Shown one piece after another: positions 45,859 to 53,160 of a stretch of 64,000 nucleotides of DNA. Under the pieces are notes generated by a model. The model was not told where the DNA came from, ran no database searches, and was given only the letters and a program-made list of their open reading frames with translations. Source of the DNA: Zhuqueibacter pondensis (lineage in GTDB: Bacteria; Zhuqueibacterota; Zhuqueibacteria; Zhuqueibacterales; Zhuqueibacteraceae). The stretch lies in assembly GCA_034505955.1 (NCBI GenBank), contig JAPDQK010000019.1, positions 21,227 through 85,226 on the forward strand, read 5' to 3'. Each line of letters starts with the position of its first letter. Position 1 is the first letter of the stretch. The position numbers were made by a program, and so were the translations under genes.

Positions 45859-46848
45859 ATGATAGCGAGATGGAACAGACCACAAACATTTTTCTGTCCT
45901 CCATCTTTCAGTCTTCTAAACGTTCTCGCACTGTTTGTCTTGCTGCTCCCTGTTTGTGATACAAGCTTTGTACAGGCGCAACCCCTCGGTTCTGACAAGT
46001 GGGTGGATTACGTTGCGAATGAATATGATATCATGCCCAACATCACCTACGCCACCGCGAATAATACCGAGCTGAAGCTCGATCTTTATCTGCCCAAAGA
46101 TCGCAGTACACCGCATCCGACGCTCATCCTTTTTCACGGCGGCGGCTGGGTGGCCGGGCAGAAAGAACGCAATGTGCTTTGGCTGCTGCCGTATCTGTCG
46201 ATGGGCTGGGCGGCGATCAATGTCGAGTATCGTGTGGCGCGTAACTCTCTTGCGCCGGCTGCGGTAGAAGACTGTCGCTGTGCCTTGCGATGGGCAATGT
46301 ACAACGCCAGACAGTATAACTTTGACGCTTCCAAATTTGTGCTGACTGGAACCTCAGCCGGTGGACATCTCGCATTGATAACAGGCATGTTGCCGGCGCA
46401 ATCGGTTTTTGACCGGCAGTGTCCAACGGCTGACAGTATTCGATGGGCAAAGGGAACGGAGCCGGAGACAAAAGTTGCCGCCATTGTCAACTGGTTCGGT
46501 ATCACGGATGTAGCTGACCTGATTGAGGGTCCAAACGCCAAGCATTACGCCATCGAATGGTTCGGCAGCATGAGCAACCGGCAGGAGCTGGCGCGGCAGG
46601 TTTCACCGCTCAGCTACGTCCGGCCCGGACTCCCGCCGATCATCACGATTCACGGCGACGGGGATGACATCGTTCCTTATAGTCACGCGATGCGGTTGCA
46701 CGCGGCGCTGGACAAGGCCGGCGTGCCGAATCAGCTTGTTACCATTCGCGGCGCAAAACACGGTGGCTTCAGCCGGCAAGATCTTTTGAACAGCTACGCC
46801 ACCATCAGAGAGTTTTTGCGCAAAAATAATATTTTGAAAGTGGACTGA
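45859..46848 (+). CDS. Exported alpha/beta-hydrolase, acetyl/feruloyl-esterase-like (BD-FAE type)
   Basis: I chose the ATG at 45859 because AGGAAAG sits at RBS distance; several upstream ATGs and a TTG at 45790 are in frame. The 329-residue protein has a long N-region and a hydrophobic signal (LLNVLALFVLLLPVC...VQAQ). The hydrolase fold shows the oxyanion loop LFHGGGWVAG, nucleophile S166 in GTSAGGH, an acidic residue in GDGDDIVPY and His in KHGGF. The hormone-sensitive-lipase/BD-FAE group includes xylan acetyl esterases and feruloyl esterases. Lying between GH115 and CE4, it likely removes acetyl or cinnamoyl groups from xylo-oligosaccharides. Confidence 0.75.
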   Translation: MIARWNRPQTFFCPPSFSLLNVLALFVLLLPVCDTSFVQAQPLGSDKWVDYVANEYDIMPNITYATANNTELKLDLYLPKDRSTPHPTLILFHGGGWVAGQKERNVLWLLPYLSMGWAAINVEYRVARNSLAPAAVEDCRCALRWAMYNARQYNFDASKFVLTGTSAGGHLALITGMLPAQSVFDRQCPTADSIRWAKGTEPETKVAAIVNWFGITDVADLIEGPNAKHYAIEWFGSMSNRQELARQVSPLSYVRPGLPPIITIHGDGDDIVPYSHAMRLHAALDKAGVPNQLVTIRGAKHGGFSRQDLLNSYATIREFLRKNNILKVD

Positions 46849-46854
46849 GACACT

Positions 46855-47700
46855 ATGGAATTCAGAACGACTATTCTTGCGCAGAACTTGTTTTCGATAA
46901 CGACAAGAGCAGCTCTGTTTCTTTTTTGGGCAAGCTTGAGTATTTGCGTTTATGCACAAGATAATGTGGCGTGGCAAGGCAAAAAATGTGCGGTTTGTCT
47001 CACGTATGATGACGCTCTCAATGTTCATTTGGACAACGTCGTTCCGATTTTGGATTCGTTAGGTTTGAAGGGCACTTTTTATTTATCCGGATATTTTCCA
47101 TCGTTTCGAGAACGTATGACTGAATGGAAAGCGGTGGCAGCCAAAGGCCACGAGTTGGGCAATCATACATTATTTCATCCGTGTACGGGAAAGCTGCCGG
47201 GGAGAGAATGGGTGAAGCCGGATTATGATTTGGGAAATTATACGATGCAACGATTGCTGGATGAAATAACAATGGCTAATACCTTGCTCGAAGCTCTTGA
47301 CGGCAAAACGAAAAGATCATTTGCCTATCCCTGCGGCGATATGAAGATTGGCGATTCCTCGTATGTGGACAAAATCAGAGGTGACTTTGTCGCCGCGCGA
47401 GGCGTGAAAGGGGAGATGCCAAGAATCAATGAAATTGATTTGTACAATATCGGGGCTTATCTCGTAAGCGGACAATCTGGTGAAGAGCTTATTGACCTGG
47501 TCAAGCAAGCAATGCAAAGGAACGCCTTGATCGTTTTTCTCTTCCACGGCGTCGGAGGTGAGCATTCTCTCGACATATCGTTGAGAGATCACAGCAGGCT
47601 TTTGCATTTTCTCAAGCAGAATGAAAAAAATATTTGGATCGCACCTTTTGTAGATATAGCGGAACACGTTAAGGAAGTGCTGGGATATTCCAATGATTGA
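46855..47700 (+). CDS. CE4 polysaccharide deacetylase, acetylxylan-esterase candidate
   Basis: 281 residues, starting 6 bp after the preceding esterase stop, so co-translated. A hydrophobic N-terminal segment (TRAALFLFWASLSICVYAQ) indicates export. NodB-homology motifs are present: D52/D53 in TYDD (base and metal ligand) and H104 and H108 in HELGNHTLFHP (metal ligands), then FAYPCGD and a late FLFHGVGG. CE4 enzymes act on chitin, peptidoglycan or acetylxylan; the xylan locus favours acetyl removal from xylose units. Confidence 0.8.
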   Translation: MEFRTTILAQNLFSITTRAALFLFWASLSICVYAQDNVAWQGKKCAVCLTYDDALNVHLDNVVPILDSLGLKGTFYLSGYFPSFRERMTEWKAVAAKGHELGNHTLFHPCTGKLPGREWVKPDYDLGNYTMQRLLDEITMANTLLEALDGKTKRSFAYPCGDMKIGDSSYVDKIRGDFVAARGVKGEMPRINEIDLYNIGAYLVSGQSGEELIDLVKQAMQRNALIVFLFHGVGGEHSLDISLRDHSRLLHFLKQNEKNIWIAPFVDIAEHVKEVLGYSND

Positions 47701-47867
47701 AAGTGGACCAATGGTTTTGTCCCCCAATCGTTTTGCTTTTGATGGATCGGTTGCCCCCTCTGGGCGGGGTTGCCACGCTGCGAAAGTACAGATGAAAACG
47801 TCTTGAATAATTCAATGCAAACCTCCAATCGTGAAAAAGAGAATGATAAAATTTGGGAGCCTCGATC

Positions 47868-48194
47868 ATGGTAAAAATCTGTGACATCGATCAAACGGCA
47901 AAATCCAAGCTTCCTCCACAAATCAACGACAAATCCGGAATCGGAGTTCATTATATAGATGCGTTTATCAGCCCGATGAACACGCAACTCGAAGATGGCA
48001 CGCGGATTTCATGCAAACGCAAGGGGCTGAAAATCATCTTGGGAGTCGGTGCCAGGAAAGGCGAAGGCCTGATGCGAAGACTTGATGTCAGCAAGGACCC
48101 GGAGATCATGTTGCGTGCGGCGTTGCAGGAAGCGGCAAAGGCTGCCGGAGTGGAATTGAAAATCACCGAGACGGAAATTTTTGTCAAGGTCTAA
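47868..48194 (+). CDS. Small conserved-looking protein of unknown function at the head of the corrinoid module
   Basis: 108 residues from the ATG at 47868, with GGGAG 8 nt upstream; a TTG at 47853 is less likely. The sequence MVKICDID...GVHYIDAF has no signal peptide and looks like a compact alpha/beta fold, with the Lys/Gly-rich turn KGLKIILGVGARKGEG and a helix DPEIMLRAALQEAAKAAG. It starts 12 bp before the UroD-type methyltransferase and on the same strand, so it belongs to that operon. I do not recognise a family. A role in cofactor or corrinoid-protein handling would be a guess from position only. The gap 47701-47867 holds a TTTTGCC-type repeat and no gene. Confidence 0.6.
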   Translation: MVKICDIDQTAKSKLPPQINDKSGIGVHYIDAFISPMNTQLEDGTRISCKRKGLKIILGVGARKGEGLMRRLDVSKDPEIMLRAALQEAAKAAGVELKITETEIFVKV

Positions 48195-48206
48195 AGGAAA
48201 CAAAAT

Positions 48207-49256
48207 ATGCGCCGCGAGCAATGGGAGCTTTTCAAAAAAGCAGCACGCTTGGAAAAGCTGGACAAAATCCCCATGGCGTTGATTATCGATAGTCCATGGA
48301 TACCCGGCTATCTGGGTTTGAATCACATGGATTATTATCTCGATCCGGAGCTGTGGTTTCAGGCCAATCTGAAAATTCACCGGGAATTTCCCGACATTAT
48401 CTTCGTGCCTTCGTGGTGGGTAGAATACGGCATGGCAGCAGAACCATCGGCATTGGGAGCCAAAATCAAATTCTGGCAGGATAATACGCCCAGCGCCTAT
48501 CATACGCTTTATCGTATCGAAGATCTCGAGCAGTTCCCTGAATATGACGTTGAACACGACGCCTTCATGGCGATGACCTTGCACCGCATTAAAATGCACA
48601 AGCCACGCATTCTGGAACAAGGAGAGATTCTGCCCTTGGTCACCTCACGCGGGCCGCTTTGCACCGCGGGTTTTGTTCGCAGCACAACGGAGTTCATGAT
48701 CGACATCGTGGAAAAACCGGAATGGGCGCACAAGTTAATCGATCGGTGTACCAACCTGACCATCGACTGGCTGAAGGCGCAGGCAAAAATCATGGGAGAT
48801 ACGGTGGAAGGAATTTTCATTCTGGATGACATCGTGGGATTCATTAATGAAGAGCACTATCAGGAATTTGCTCACCCGTATTTGAAAAAAATCTGCGATG
48901 CGTTCCCGAAAGACTGGATCAAAATTTATCATAACGATGCGGAAATAGATGCCTGTTTGGATCATCTGCCGGACTGCGGATTCCACGTTTTGAACTGGGG
49001 CAAACAAACCGACATCGCTGAAGTGAAGGCGCGCGTCGGCGGCCGCATGTGCCTGATGGGCAATGTCAACCCCTTGGAAATCGGTGTACGCGGCACTCCG
49101 GAAGAAGTCCGCGAAGCTGCGTTGGAAGTTCTGGAAAAGAGCGGCGGTGAAGGAATCATTCTCTCCGTCGGCGGCGGTGTAAGCCCGGGGATGCCGCGCG
49201 AAAACATTCTAGCCATGCTGCAAGCATTGGACGAATTTAATGCCAAGCGCAAATAA
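48207..49256 (+). CDS. UroD-family corrinoid-dependent methyltransferase, substrate-specific subunit candidate
   Basis: 349 residues of the uroporphyrinogen-decarboxylase superfamily, the fold shared by MtaA, MtbA and the CmuA N-domain. Features include FVPSWWVEYGM, ILPLVTSRGPLCTAGF, GIFILDDIVGFINEEHY, LMGNVNPLEIGVRGTPEEV and ILSVGGGVSPGMP. In MtaA/MtbA the zinc site has an HxC motif; here the aligned segment is IYHNDAE (H242, N243, D244), so the classical thiol-binding zinc site looks altered. Together with the adjacent corrinoid protein and a separate pterin-binding enzyme, this suggests it is the enzyme that takes the methyl group from an unknown donor. Acting on 4-O-methylglucuronate is inferred from the locus. 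Confidence 0.82.
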   Translation: MRREQWELFKKAARLEKLDKIPMALIIDSPWIPGYLGLNHMDYYLDPELWFQANLKIHREFPDIIFVPSWWVEYGMAAEPSALGAKIKFWQDNTPSAYHTLYRIEDLEQFPEYDVEHDAFMAMTLHRIKMHKPRILEQGEILPLVTSRGPLCTAGFVRSTTEFMIDIVEKPEWAHKLIDRCTNLTIDWLKAQAKIMGDTVEGIFILDDIVGFINEEHYQEFAHPYLKKICDAFPKDWIKIYHNDAEIDACLDHLPDCGFHVLNWGKQTDIAEVKARVGGRMCLMGNVNPLEIGVRGTPEEVREAALEVLEKSGGEGIILSVGGGVSPGMPRENILAMLQALDEFNAKRK

Positions 49257-49268
49257 AGGAAAACCTAC

Positions 49269-49910
49269 ATGCCTGATTATGCTTTGATGAATCAATACCT
49301 CTATGAGGGAAAGGCGAAAGAAGTTGAACAAATGACGAAAGACGCGCTGGCCGAAGGCCGCAGCGTTCAGGAAGTTCTGACTGAGGGCCTGATTGCCGGC
49401 ATGAGCGTTGTTGGGGAGGATTTTAAACGTACCATTCTTTACGTGCCGGAAGTCTTGATCGCCGCCCGCGCGATGAAAGCCGGCATGGCGGTTCTCAAAC
49501 CGCTGCTTGCGGCCAAAGAGGCCAATATTCAGCCGGCAGGAGTTCTCGTGATGGGAACCGTGCGCGGCGATTTGCACGATATTGGCAAGAATTTGGTTTG
49601 CATGATGGCGGAAGGCGCCGGTTTCGAAGTGCACGATATCGGCGTGGATCAAAGTGTGGAAAAATTTCTCGCCGCCGCCGAAAAATACAAACCGGATATT
49701 GTTGGCATGAGCGCCTTGCTGACCACGACCATGACTTATATGAAAACCGTCATCGAGGGGTTTAAAGAACAGGGACTGGGCCATATTAAACTGGTGATCG
49801 GCGGCGCGCCGATCAGCCAGATGTACGCCGACGAAATCGGCGCTGATGGTTATGCGGCAGACGCTTCCAGCGCCGTCGATCTGTTTTTGCGTCTGGTTGG
49901 CAAGAGATAG
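49269..49910 (+). CDS. Corrinoid (cobalamin-binding) protein of a methyltransferase system
   Basis: 213 residues in two domains: an N-terminal helical cap (about 1-85) and a C-terminal Rossmann-like B12 domain. The motif DLHDIGKN (D101, H103, G106) is the DxHxxG signature, in which His replaces the lower ligand of cobalt. Later VGMSALLTTTMTYMKTVI and VIGGAPISQMYADEIGADGY match MtaC/MtbC/MtvC-type proteins. It carries the methyl group between the UroD-type enzyme (12 bp upstream) and the pterin-binding enzyme at 51825. No reductive activator (RamA-like) is in the window. Confidence 0.92.
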   Translation: MPDYALMNQYLYEGKAKEVEQMTKDALAEGRSVQEVLTEGLIAGMSVVGEDFKRTILYVPEVLIAARAMKAGMAVLKPLLAAKEANIQPAGVLVMGTVRGDLHDIGKNLVCMMAEGAGFEVHDIGVDQSVEKFLAAAEKYKPDIVGMSALLTTTMTYMKTVIEGFKEQGLGHIKLVIGGAPISQMYADEIGADGYAADASSAVDLFLRLVGKR

Positions 49911-49932
49911 CGCTTTGTCAAAAGAATTATTC

Positions 49933-49994
49933 GCTCACAGAAATAGAACTCTCACGGAAGTGAATTTTTCTGTGAGAGTTCTATTCCCGTGAGC
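49933..49994. repeat. Long stem-loop between corrinoid protein and metF
   Basis: GCTCAC...AATAGAACTCTCAC pairs with GTGAGAGTTCTATT...GTGAGC around a loop of about 16 nt. This strong hairpin could terminate or process the corrinoid transcript. The rest of the 49911-50193 gap has a TTTTGCCCGTAATCGTTTTGC repeat at 50134. Confidence 0.6.
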
Positions 49995-50193
49995 CAAACT
50001 TCAACCATCGGCAAGATATTCCGTCTCAGATCAAAGTTTGGAATGATTTTGATGAAATCCAATTTGGGGCAAAACTATTAAAGCTCCAATTGTAAAGCGA
50101 TTACAGACAAGACGATCAAAAAGCAGTTTATGGTTTTGCCCGTAATCGTTTTGCCTTTCAACATCTGGCTGAATAATTTCGAATTAATTATTC

Positions 50194-51825
50194 ATGCAGG
50201 CATTACGCGAAAAACTTTATAAAACCTCGGATTTTGTTGTCGGAGTCGAGTTGGTCTCCATCCGCGGCTCGATGGCAGAGAAGAGTGCATTGAAAGCGCG
50301 GGCCTTTGCCAATGCGCTGGTGGAATGCCCTCAAATCGATTGGGTTTCGATTACGGACAACGCCGGCGGTAATCCCCAGTTGGCGCCGCACGCGCTTGGC
50401 AAGCCCATTTTGTATGCAGGCAAGGAAGTCGTCATTCACATGACGTGCAAAGATCTCAACCGAAATGCGCTGGAAAGTCAGGCGTGGTTCCTGAGCAGCG
50501 AAGGGTTCAACAATATTCTTGCCATGACCGGCGATTACCCGGTCACCGGCAATGAGGGGATGGCCAAACCCGTTTTCGACATTGATTCCGTCGGCCTGAT
50601 TTCGATGCTGAATAAAATGAATGAGGGGTTGGATCTGCGGCGAAATGGGAGCGGGCCTCAATCGCAAAGGCTCGAGAAAACGCAATTTTTGATCGGCGCG
50701 GTCACGAACAATTTCAAATTGCATGAAGGCGAAGTCATTCCCCAATATCTCAAGCTTCAGAAAAAAATTGAGTGCGGCGCGCAATTCATCATCAATCAAG
50801 TCGGTTACGATTCCCGCAAGATTCACGAGTTGCGGCTCTACATGGATCACTACGGCATGAAGCACGTGCCCTTGATTGGGAACGTGTATGTGCTGAACCC
50901 CAGGGTTGCACAAATTTTTCACGACAAAAAAATTCCCGGCATTGTGGTGACGCCGCCGCTGCTGGAGCTTTGTCTGAAACATGGACAATCTGCGGATCAG
51001 GGCAAGGCGTTCTTTTATGAATTTGCGGCAAAGCAGATGGCCATCTATCGCGGCCTGGGGTATCGCGGTGCCTATCTCGGTGGTGTCCACAATCTTGCCG
51101 ACGTGGAAAAAATCCTGGCCCTCGAGCGGACATTCTCTCCCGATGATTGGCAGCAATTTGCCCGGGAAATGAAGTTTTCGAGACCGGGTGAATTTTTCTA
51201 TTATGCCGAAAATCCAACAACCGGACTTGCCGATCCGACTGCTCGCGACACAACGCCCAAGATGAGAAAAGCAAAGCCCGCCGGTCTTGTTTACCATTTC
51301 TCCAAATGGATTCATCATACCATGTTCACCCCGGGCCATGTCCTCGCCAAGTGGGGCGCAGCGGTTTGCAGCAAATCAAAAGACCCCACGCAAGGCCCGA
51401 TACTCCTGCGAACCTTGGAACGTCTTAGCAAGAGTGTCTTGTTTGATTGCAAGGATTGCGGCGATTGCTCTTTACCCGATACGGCATATTTATGTCCTGA
51501 ATCTCAATGCGCCAAGAATCAGCGCAATGGGCCCTGTGGCGGCACACGTGAAGGCCGCTGTGAGGTCGAGGGCTTTGGTGATTGCATCTGGCTGCGGGCG
51601 TATGAACGCCTTAAGCATGATGGCCGGGAGCAGCAATTACTCATGCATGCACCGATGGTACAGAATCAAGCGCTCCGCAGAACTTCCTCGTGGGCAAACA
51701 ACTGGTTGGGGCGTGACCATACCGCAAAAAGAGCAGTCGAAATTTCTTTGGATGAAATCACACCGCAGAAAACGGCGGCATATCAACAGCATGCAAACAG
51801 CCGTAAAATGGAAGAACTTGTTTAA
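50194..51825 (+). CDS. metF: Methylenetetrahydrofolate reductase fused to a cysteine-rich MetV-like domain
   Basis: 543 residues. The N-terminal part (about 10-330) is a MetF barrel that binds FAD and interconverts methylene- and methyl-THF, with VGVELVSIRGS, WVSITDNAGGN, VVIHMTCKDLNRNALES and NNILAMTGDYPV. The C-terminal part (about 370-490) has a cysteine cluster from C419 (CKDCGDC, then LCPESQCAKNQRNGPCGG and GRCEVEGFGDC), resembling MetV/DUF5981 that binds an Fe-S cluster and links MetF to another electron carrier. In acetogens these are separate subunits. The stop codon overlaps the next ATG (TAATG), so the two are translationally coupled. In this operon it probably runs in the oxidative direction. 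Confidence 0.87.
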   Translation: MQALREKLYKTSDFVVGVELVSIRGSMAEKSALKARAFANALVECPQIDWVSITDNAGGNPQLAPHALGKPILYAGKEVVIHMTCKDLNRNALESQAWFLSSEGFNNILAMTGDYPVTGNEGMAKPVFDIDSVGLISMLNKMNEGLDLRRNGSGPQSQRLEKTQFLIGAVTNNFKLHEGEVIPQYLKLQKKIECGAQFIINQVGYDSRKIHELRLYMDHYGMKHVPLIGNVYVLNPRVAQIFHDKKIPGIVVTPPLLELCLKHGQSADQGKAFFYEFAAKQMAIYRGLGYRGAYLGGVHNLADVEKILALERTFSPDDWQQFAREMKFSRPGEFFYYAENPTTGLADPTARDTTPKMRKAKPAGLVYHFSKWIHHTMFTPGHVLAKWGAAVCSKSKDPTQGPILLRTLERLSKSVLFDCKDCGDCSLPDTAYLCPESQCAKNQRNGPCGGTREGRCEVEGFGDCIWLRAYERLKHDGREQQLLMHAPMVQNQALRRTSSWANNWLGRDHTAKRAVEISLDEITPQKTAAYQQHANSRKMEELV

Positions 51826-52757
51826 TGAGTGAAAAAAAACTGCACATTATCGGCGACTTAATAAACAACGCTTACGCGCGCGCGCGCAATGCCTTTGCCG
51901 AACGAAACGTCAAAGGCTATCAACATCTGGCGCAATTACAGGAGAAGTTGGGCGTGGACTTTCTGGATGTGAACATCGATGCGACACGGCTCGTCCAAGT
52001 GAAGCTGGCAGACATGCTGAATTTTCTGCCCGAGGTTATTCCCGCCATCCAGGAAGTGACGTCATTGCCTCTCTGCTTTGATAATCCCTCCGTTGAGTTT
52101 CAGAAAGTGGCGCTGAAGCATTATGACCGCAGCAGAGGCGGCGCGCCGATCCTGAATTCGCTGGCGGCCTCGCGTGAACGTCTCGAGGAAATGATTGAAT
52201 TGGTCGCAGCTTATGACACGCTCGTCATCGTCATGGCTTCCGAGCGATTCGTTGACGGTGGAACCGCCCAATGCCTGAACCCGAACGAGGTCCATGCTGC
52301 TGCAAAATATTTTGTCGAGCTTTTGGCGACGAAGGCCGGCTGCACCAACGATCGCATCCTCATTGATCCGGGCTTGGCACCGGTCGGAGCCGATACGTAT
52401 GGCTTGGTGAATATCGGTCTGGATGCCATGCGGCTCATTCGACAAGATCCTGACTTGCGCGGCGTTCACATAACCGTGGGGTTATCGAATTTTACCTGGG
52501 GCACGCCCAAGTATATTCGCGAAGATTTGGAAAAAGCCTATCTGACCTTGGCAACCGAAGCCGGTTTGGATTTCGCCATTGCCAATCCGGAGCGATCACC
52601 CGCGCCGCTGCCGGCGGATCACCCCATCGTCAAGCAACTTCGACATGCTCTGGAGCAAGGAAGAGTCGTCAATGGGGAAAGCCAGGAAACCGCCGGATTT
52701 CGTCAAGCCGAGGCCGTTATGGAAATGTGCAACAAGGCAGCGCCTGCGGATGATTGA
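51825..52757 (+). CDS. Pterin-binding (dihydropteroate-synthase-like) methyltransferase, methylcorrinoid:THF type
   Basis: 310 residues, sharing one base with the metF stop. It is a TIM barrel of the pterin-binding superfamily that includes AcsE, CmuB, MtvA and MetH domain 2. Motifs: HIIGDLINNAYARARNAF, FLDVNIDATR (pterin-binding Asp/Asn), PLCFDNPSVE, APILNSLA, RILIDPGLAPVG and VGLSNFTWGTP. It would move the methyl group from the corrinoid protein to tetrahydrofolate, giving methyl-THF for the preceding MetF. The C-terminal helix GFRQAEAVMEMC closes the barrel. True folate synthesis (FolP) is unlikely because of the operon and sequence pattern. Confidence 0.85.
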   Translation: MSEKKLHIIGDLINNAYARARNAFAERNVKGYQHLAQLQEKLGVDFLDVNIDATRLVQVKLADMLNFLPEVIPAIQEVTSLPLCFDNPSVEFQKVALKHYDRSRGGAPILNSLAASRERLEEMIELVAAYDTLVIVMASERFVDGGTAQCLNPNEVHAAAKYFVELLATKAGCTNDRILIDPGLAPVGADTYGLVNIGLDAMRLIRQDPDLRGVHITVGLSNFTWGTPKYIREDLEKAYLTLATEAGLDFAIANPERSPAPLPADHPIVKQLRHALEQGRVVNGESQETAGFRQAEAVMEMCNKAAPADD

Positions 52758-52769
52758 TAAAGCCAAAAC

Positions 52770-52960
52770 GTAACAGTTCACCACACCTTTTGAAATGTCA
52801 TTCTGGAAGACTGCGTCCGTAGGAATCTTTTTTCGTACTGGGTAAGATTCTAAAATTGAAATCTTACTTAATGCGCCCTGCGGGCGTAGCCTACGGCCGT
52901 AGGCTCTACGAGCCGTAGGCCTGCGGAATGACACCATTAGAGGGGGTGGTGAACTGTTAC
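52770..52960. repeat. Nested MITE-like element after the corrinoid operon
   Basis: The outer 15-bp inverted repeats GTAACAGTTCACCAC (52770-52784) and GTGGTGAACTGTTAC (52946-52960) are exact. Inside lies a second element, 52796-52933, with TGTCATTC and GAATGACA ends. It contains the perfect palindrome AGCCTACGGCCGTAGGCT and CCCTGCGGGCGTAGCC. A further TACGCCCATGGGCTACG palindrome follows near 53030. Confidence 0.8.
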
Positions 52961-53160
52961 AATACTTTTTCATCATTTTGTCGTCCATTGTTTTGTCTTT
53001 CAAAAATCTTTGCCTGCGGCCGTAGGCTACGCCCATGGGCTACGCCTGTAAGGCTTTTTTGCACAAATTTGACTATTAAAGCATTAATCTGTACCTGCCG
53101 GATTACAAAGGAAAGATTTCAATTCCATTAGCGTCTGACAAACGAAGTGTCTGGCTGCGA

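Noticed and set aside
47701..47867. Cobalamin or folate riboswitch ahead of the corrinoid operon
   Set aside because: Only about 165 nt are available and no B12-box or recognisable junction is seen; the segment holds a TTTTGCC repeat.
48207..49256. True uroporphyrinogen decarboxylase (hemE)
   Set aside because: The operon with corrinoid protein, MetF and pterin-binding enzyme, plus the lack of the HemE N-terminal signature, favours the methyltransferase branch.
51825..52757. Dihydropteroate synthase (folP)
   Set aside because: Its coupling to metF, the corrinoid neighbours and the absence of other folate-synthesis genes point to a methyltransferase.
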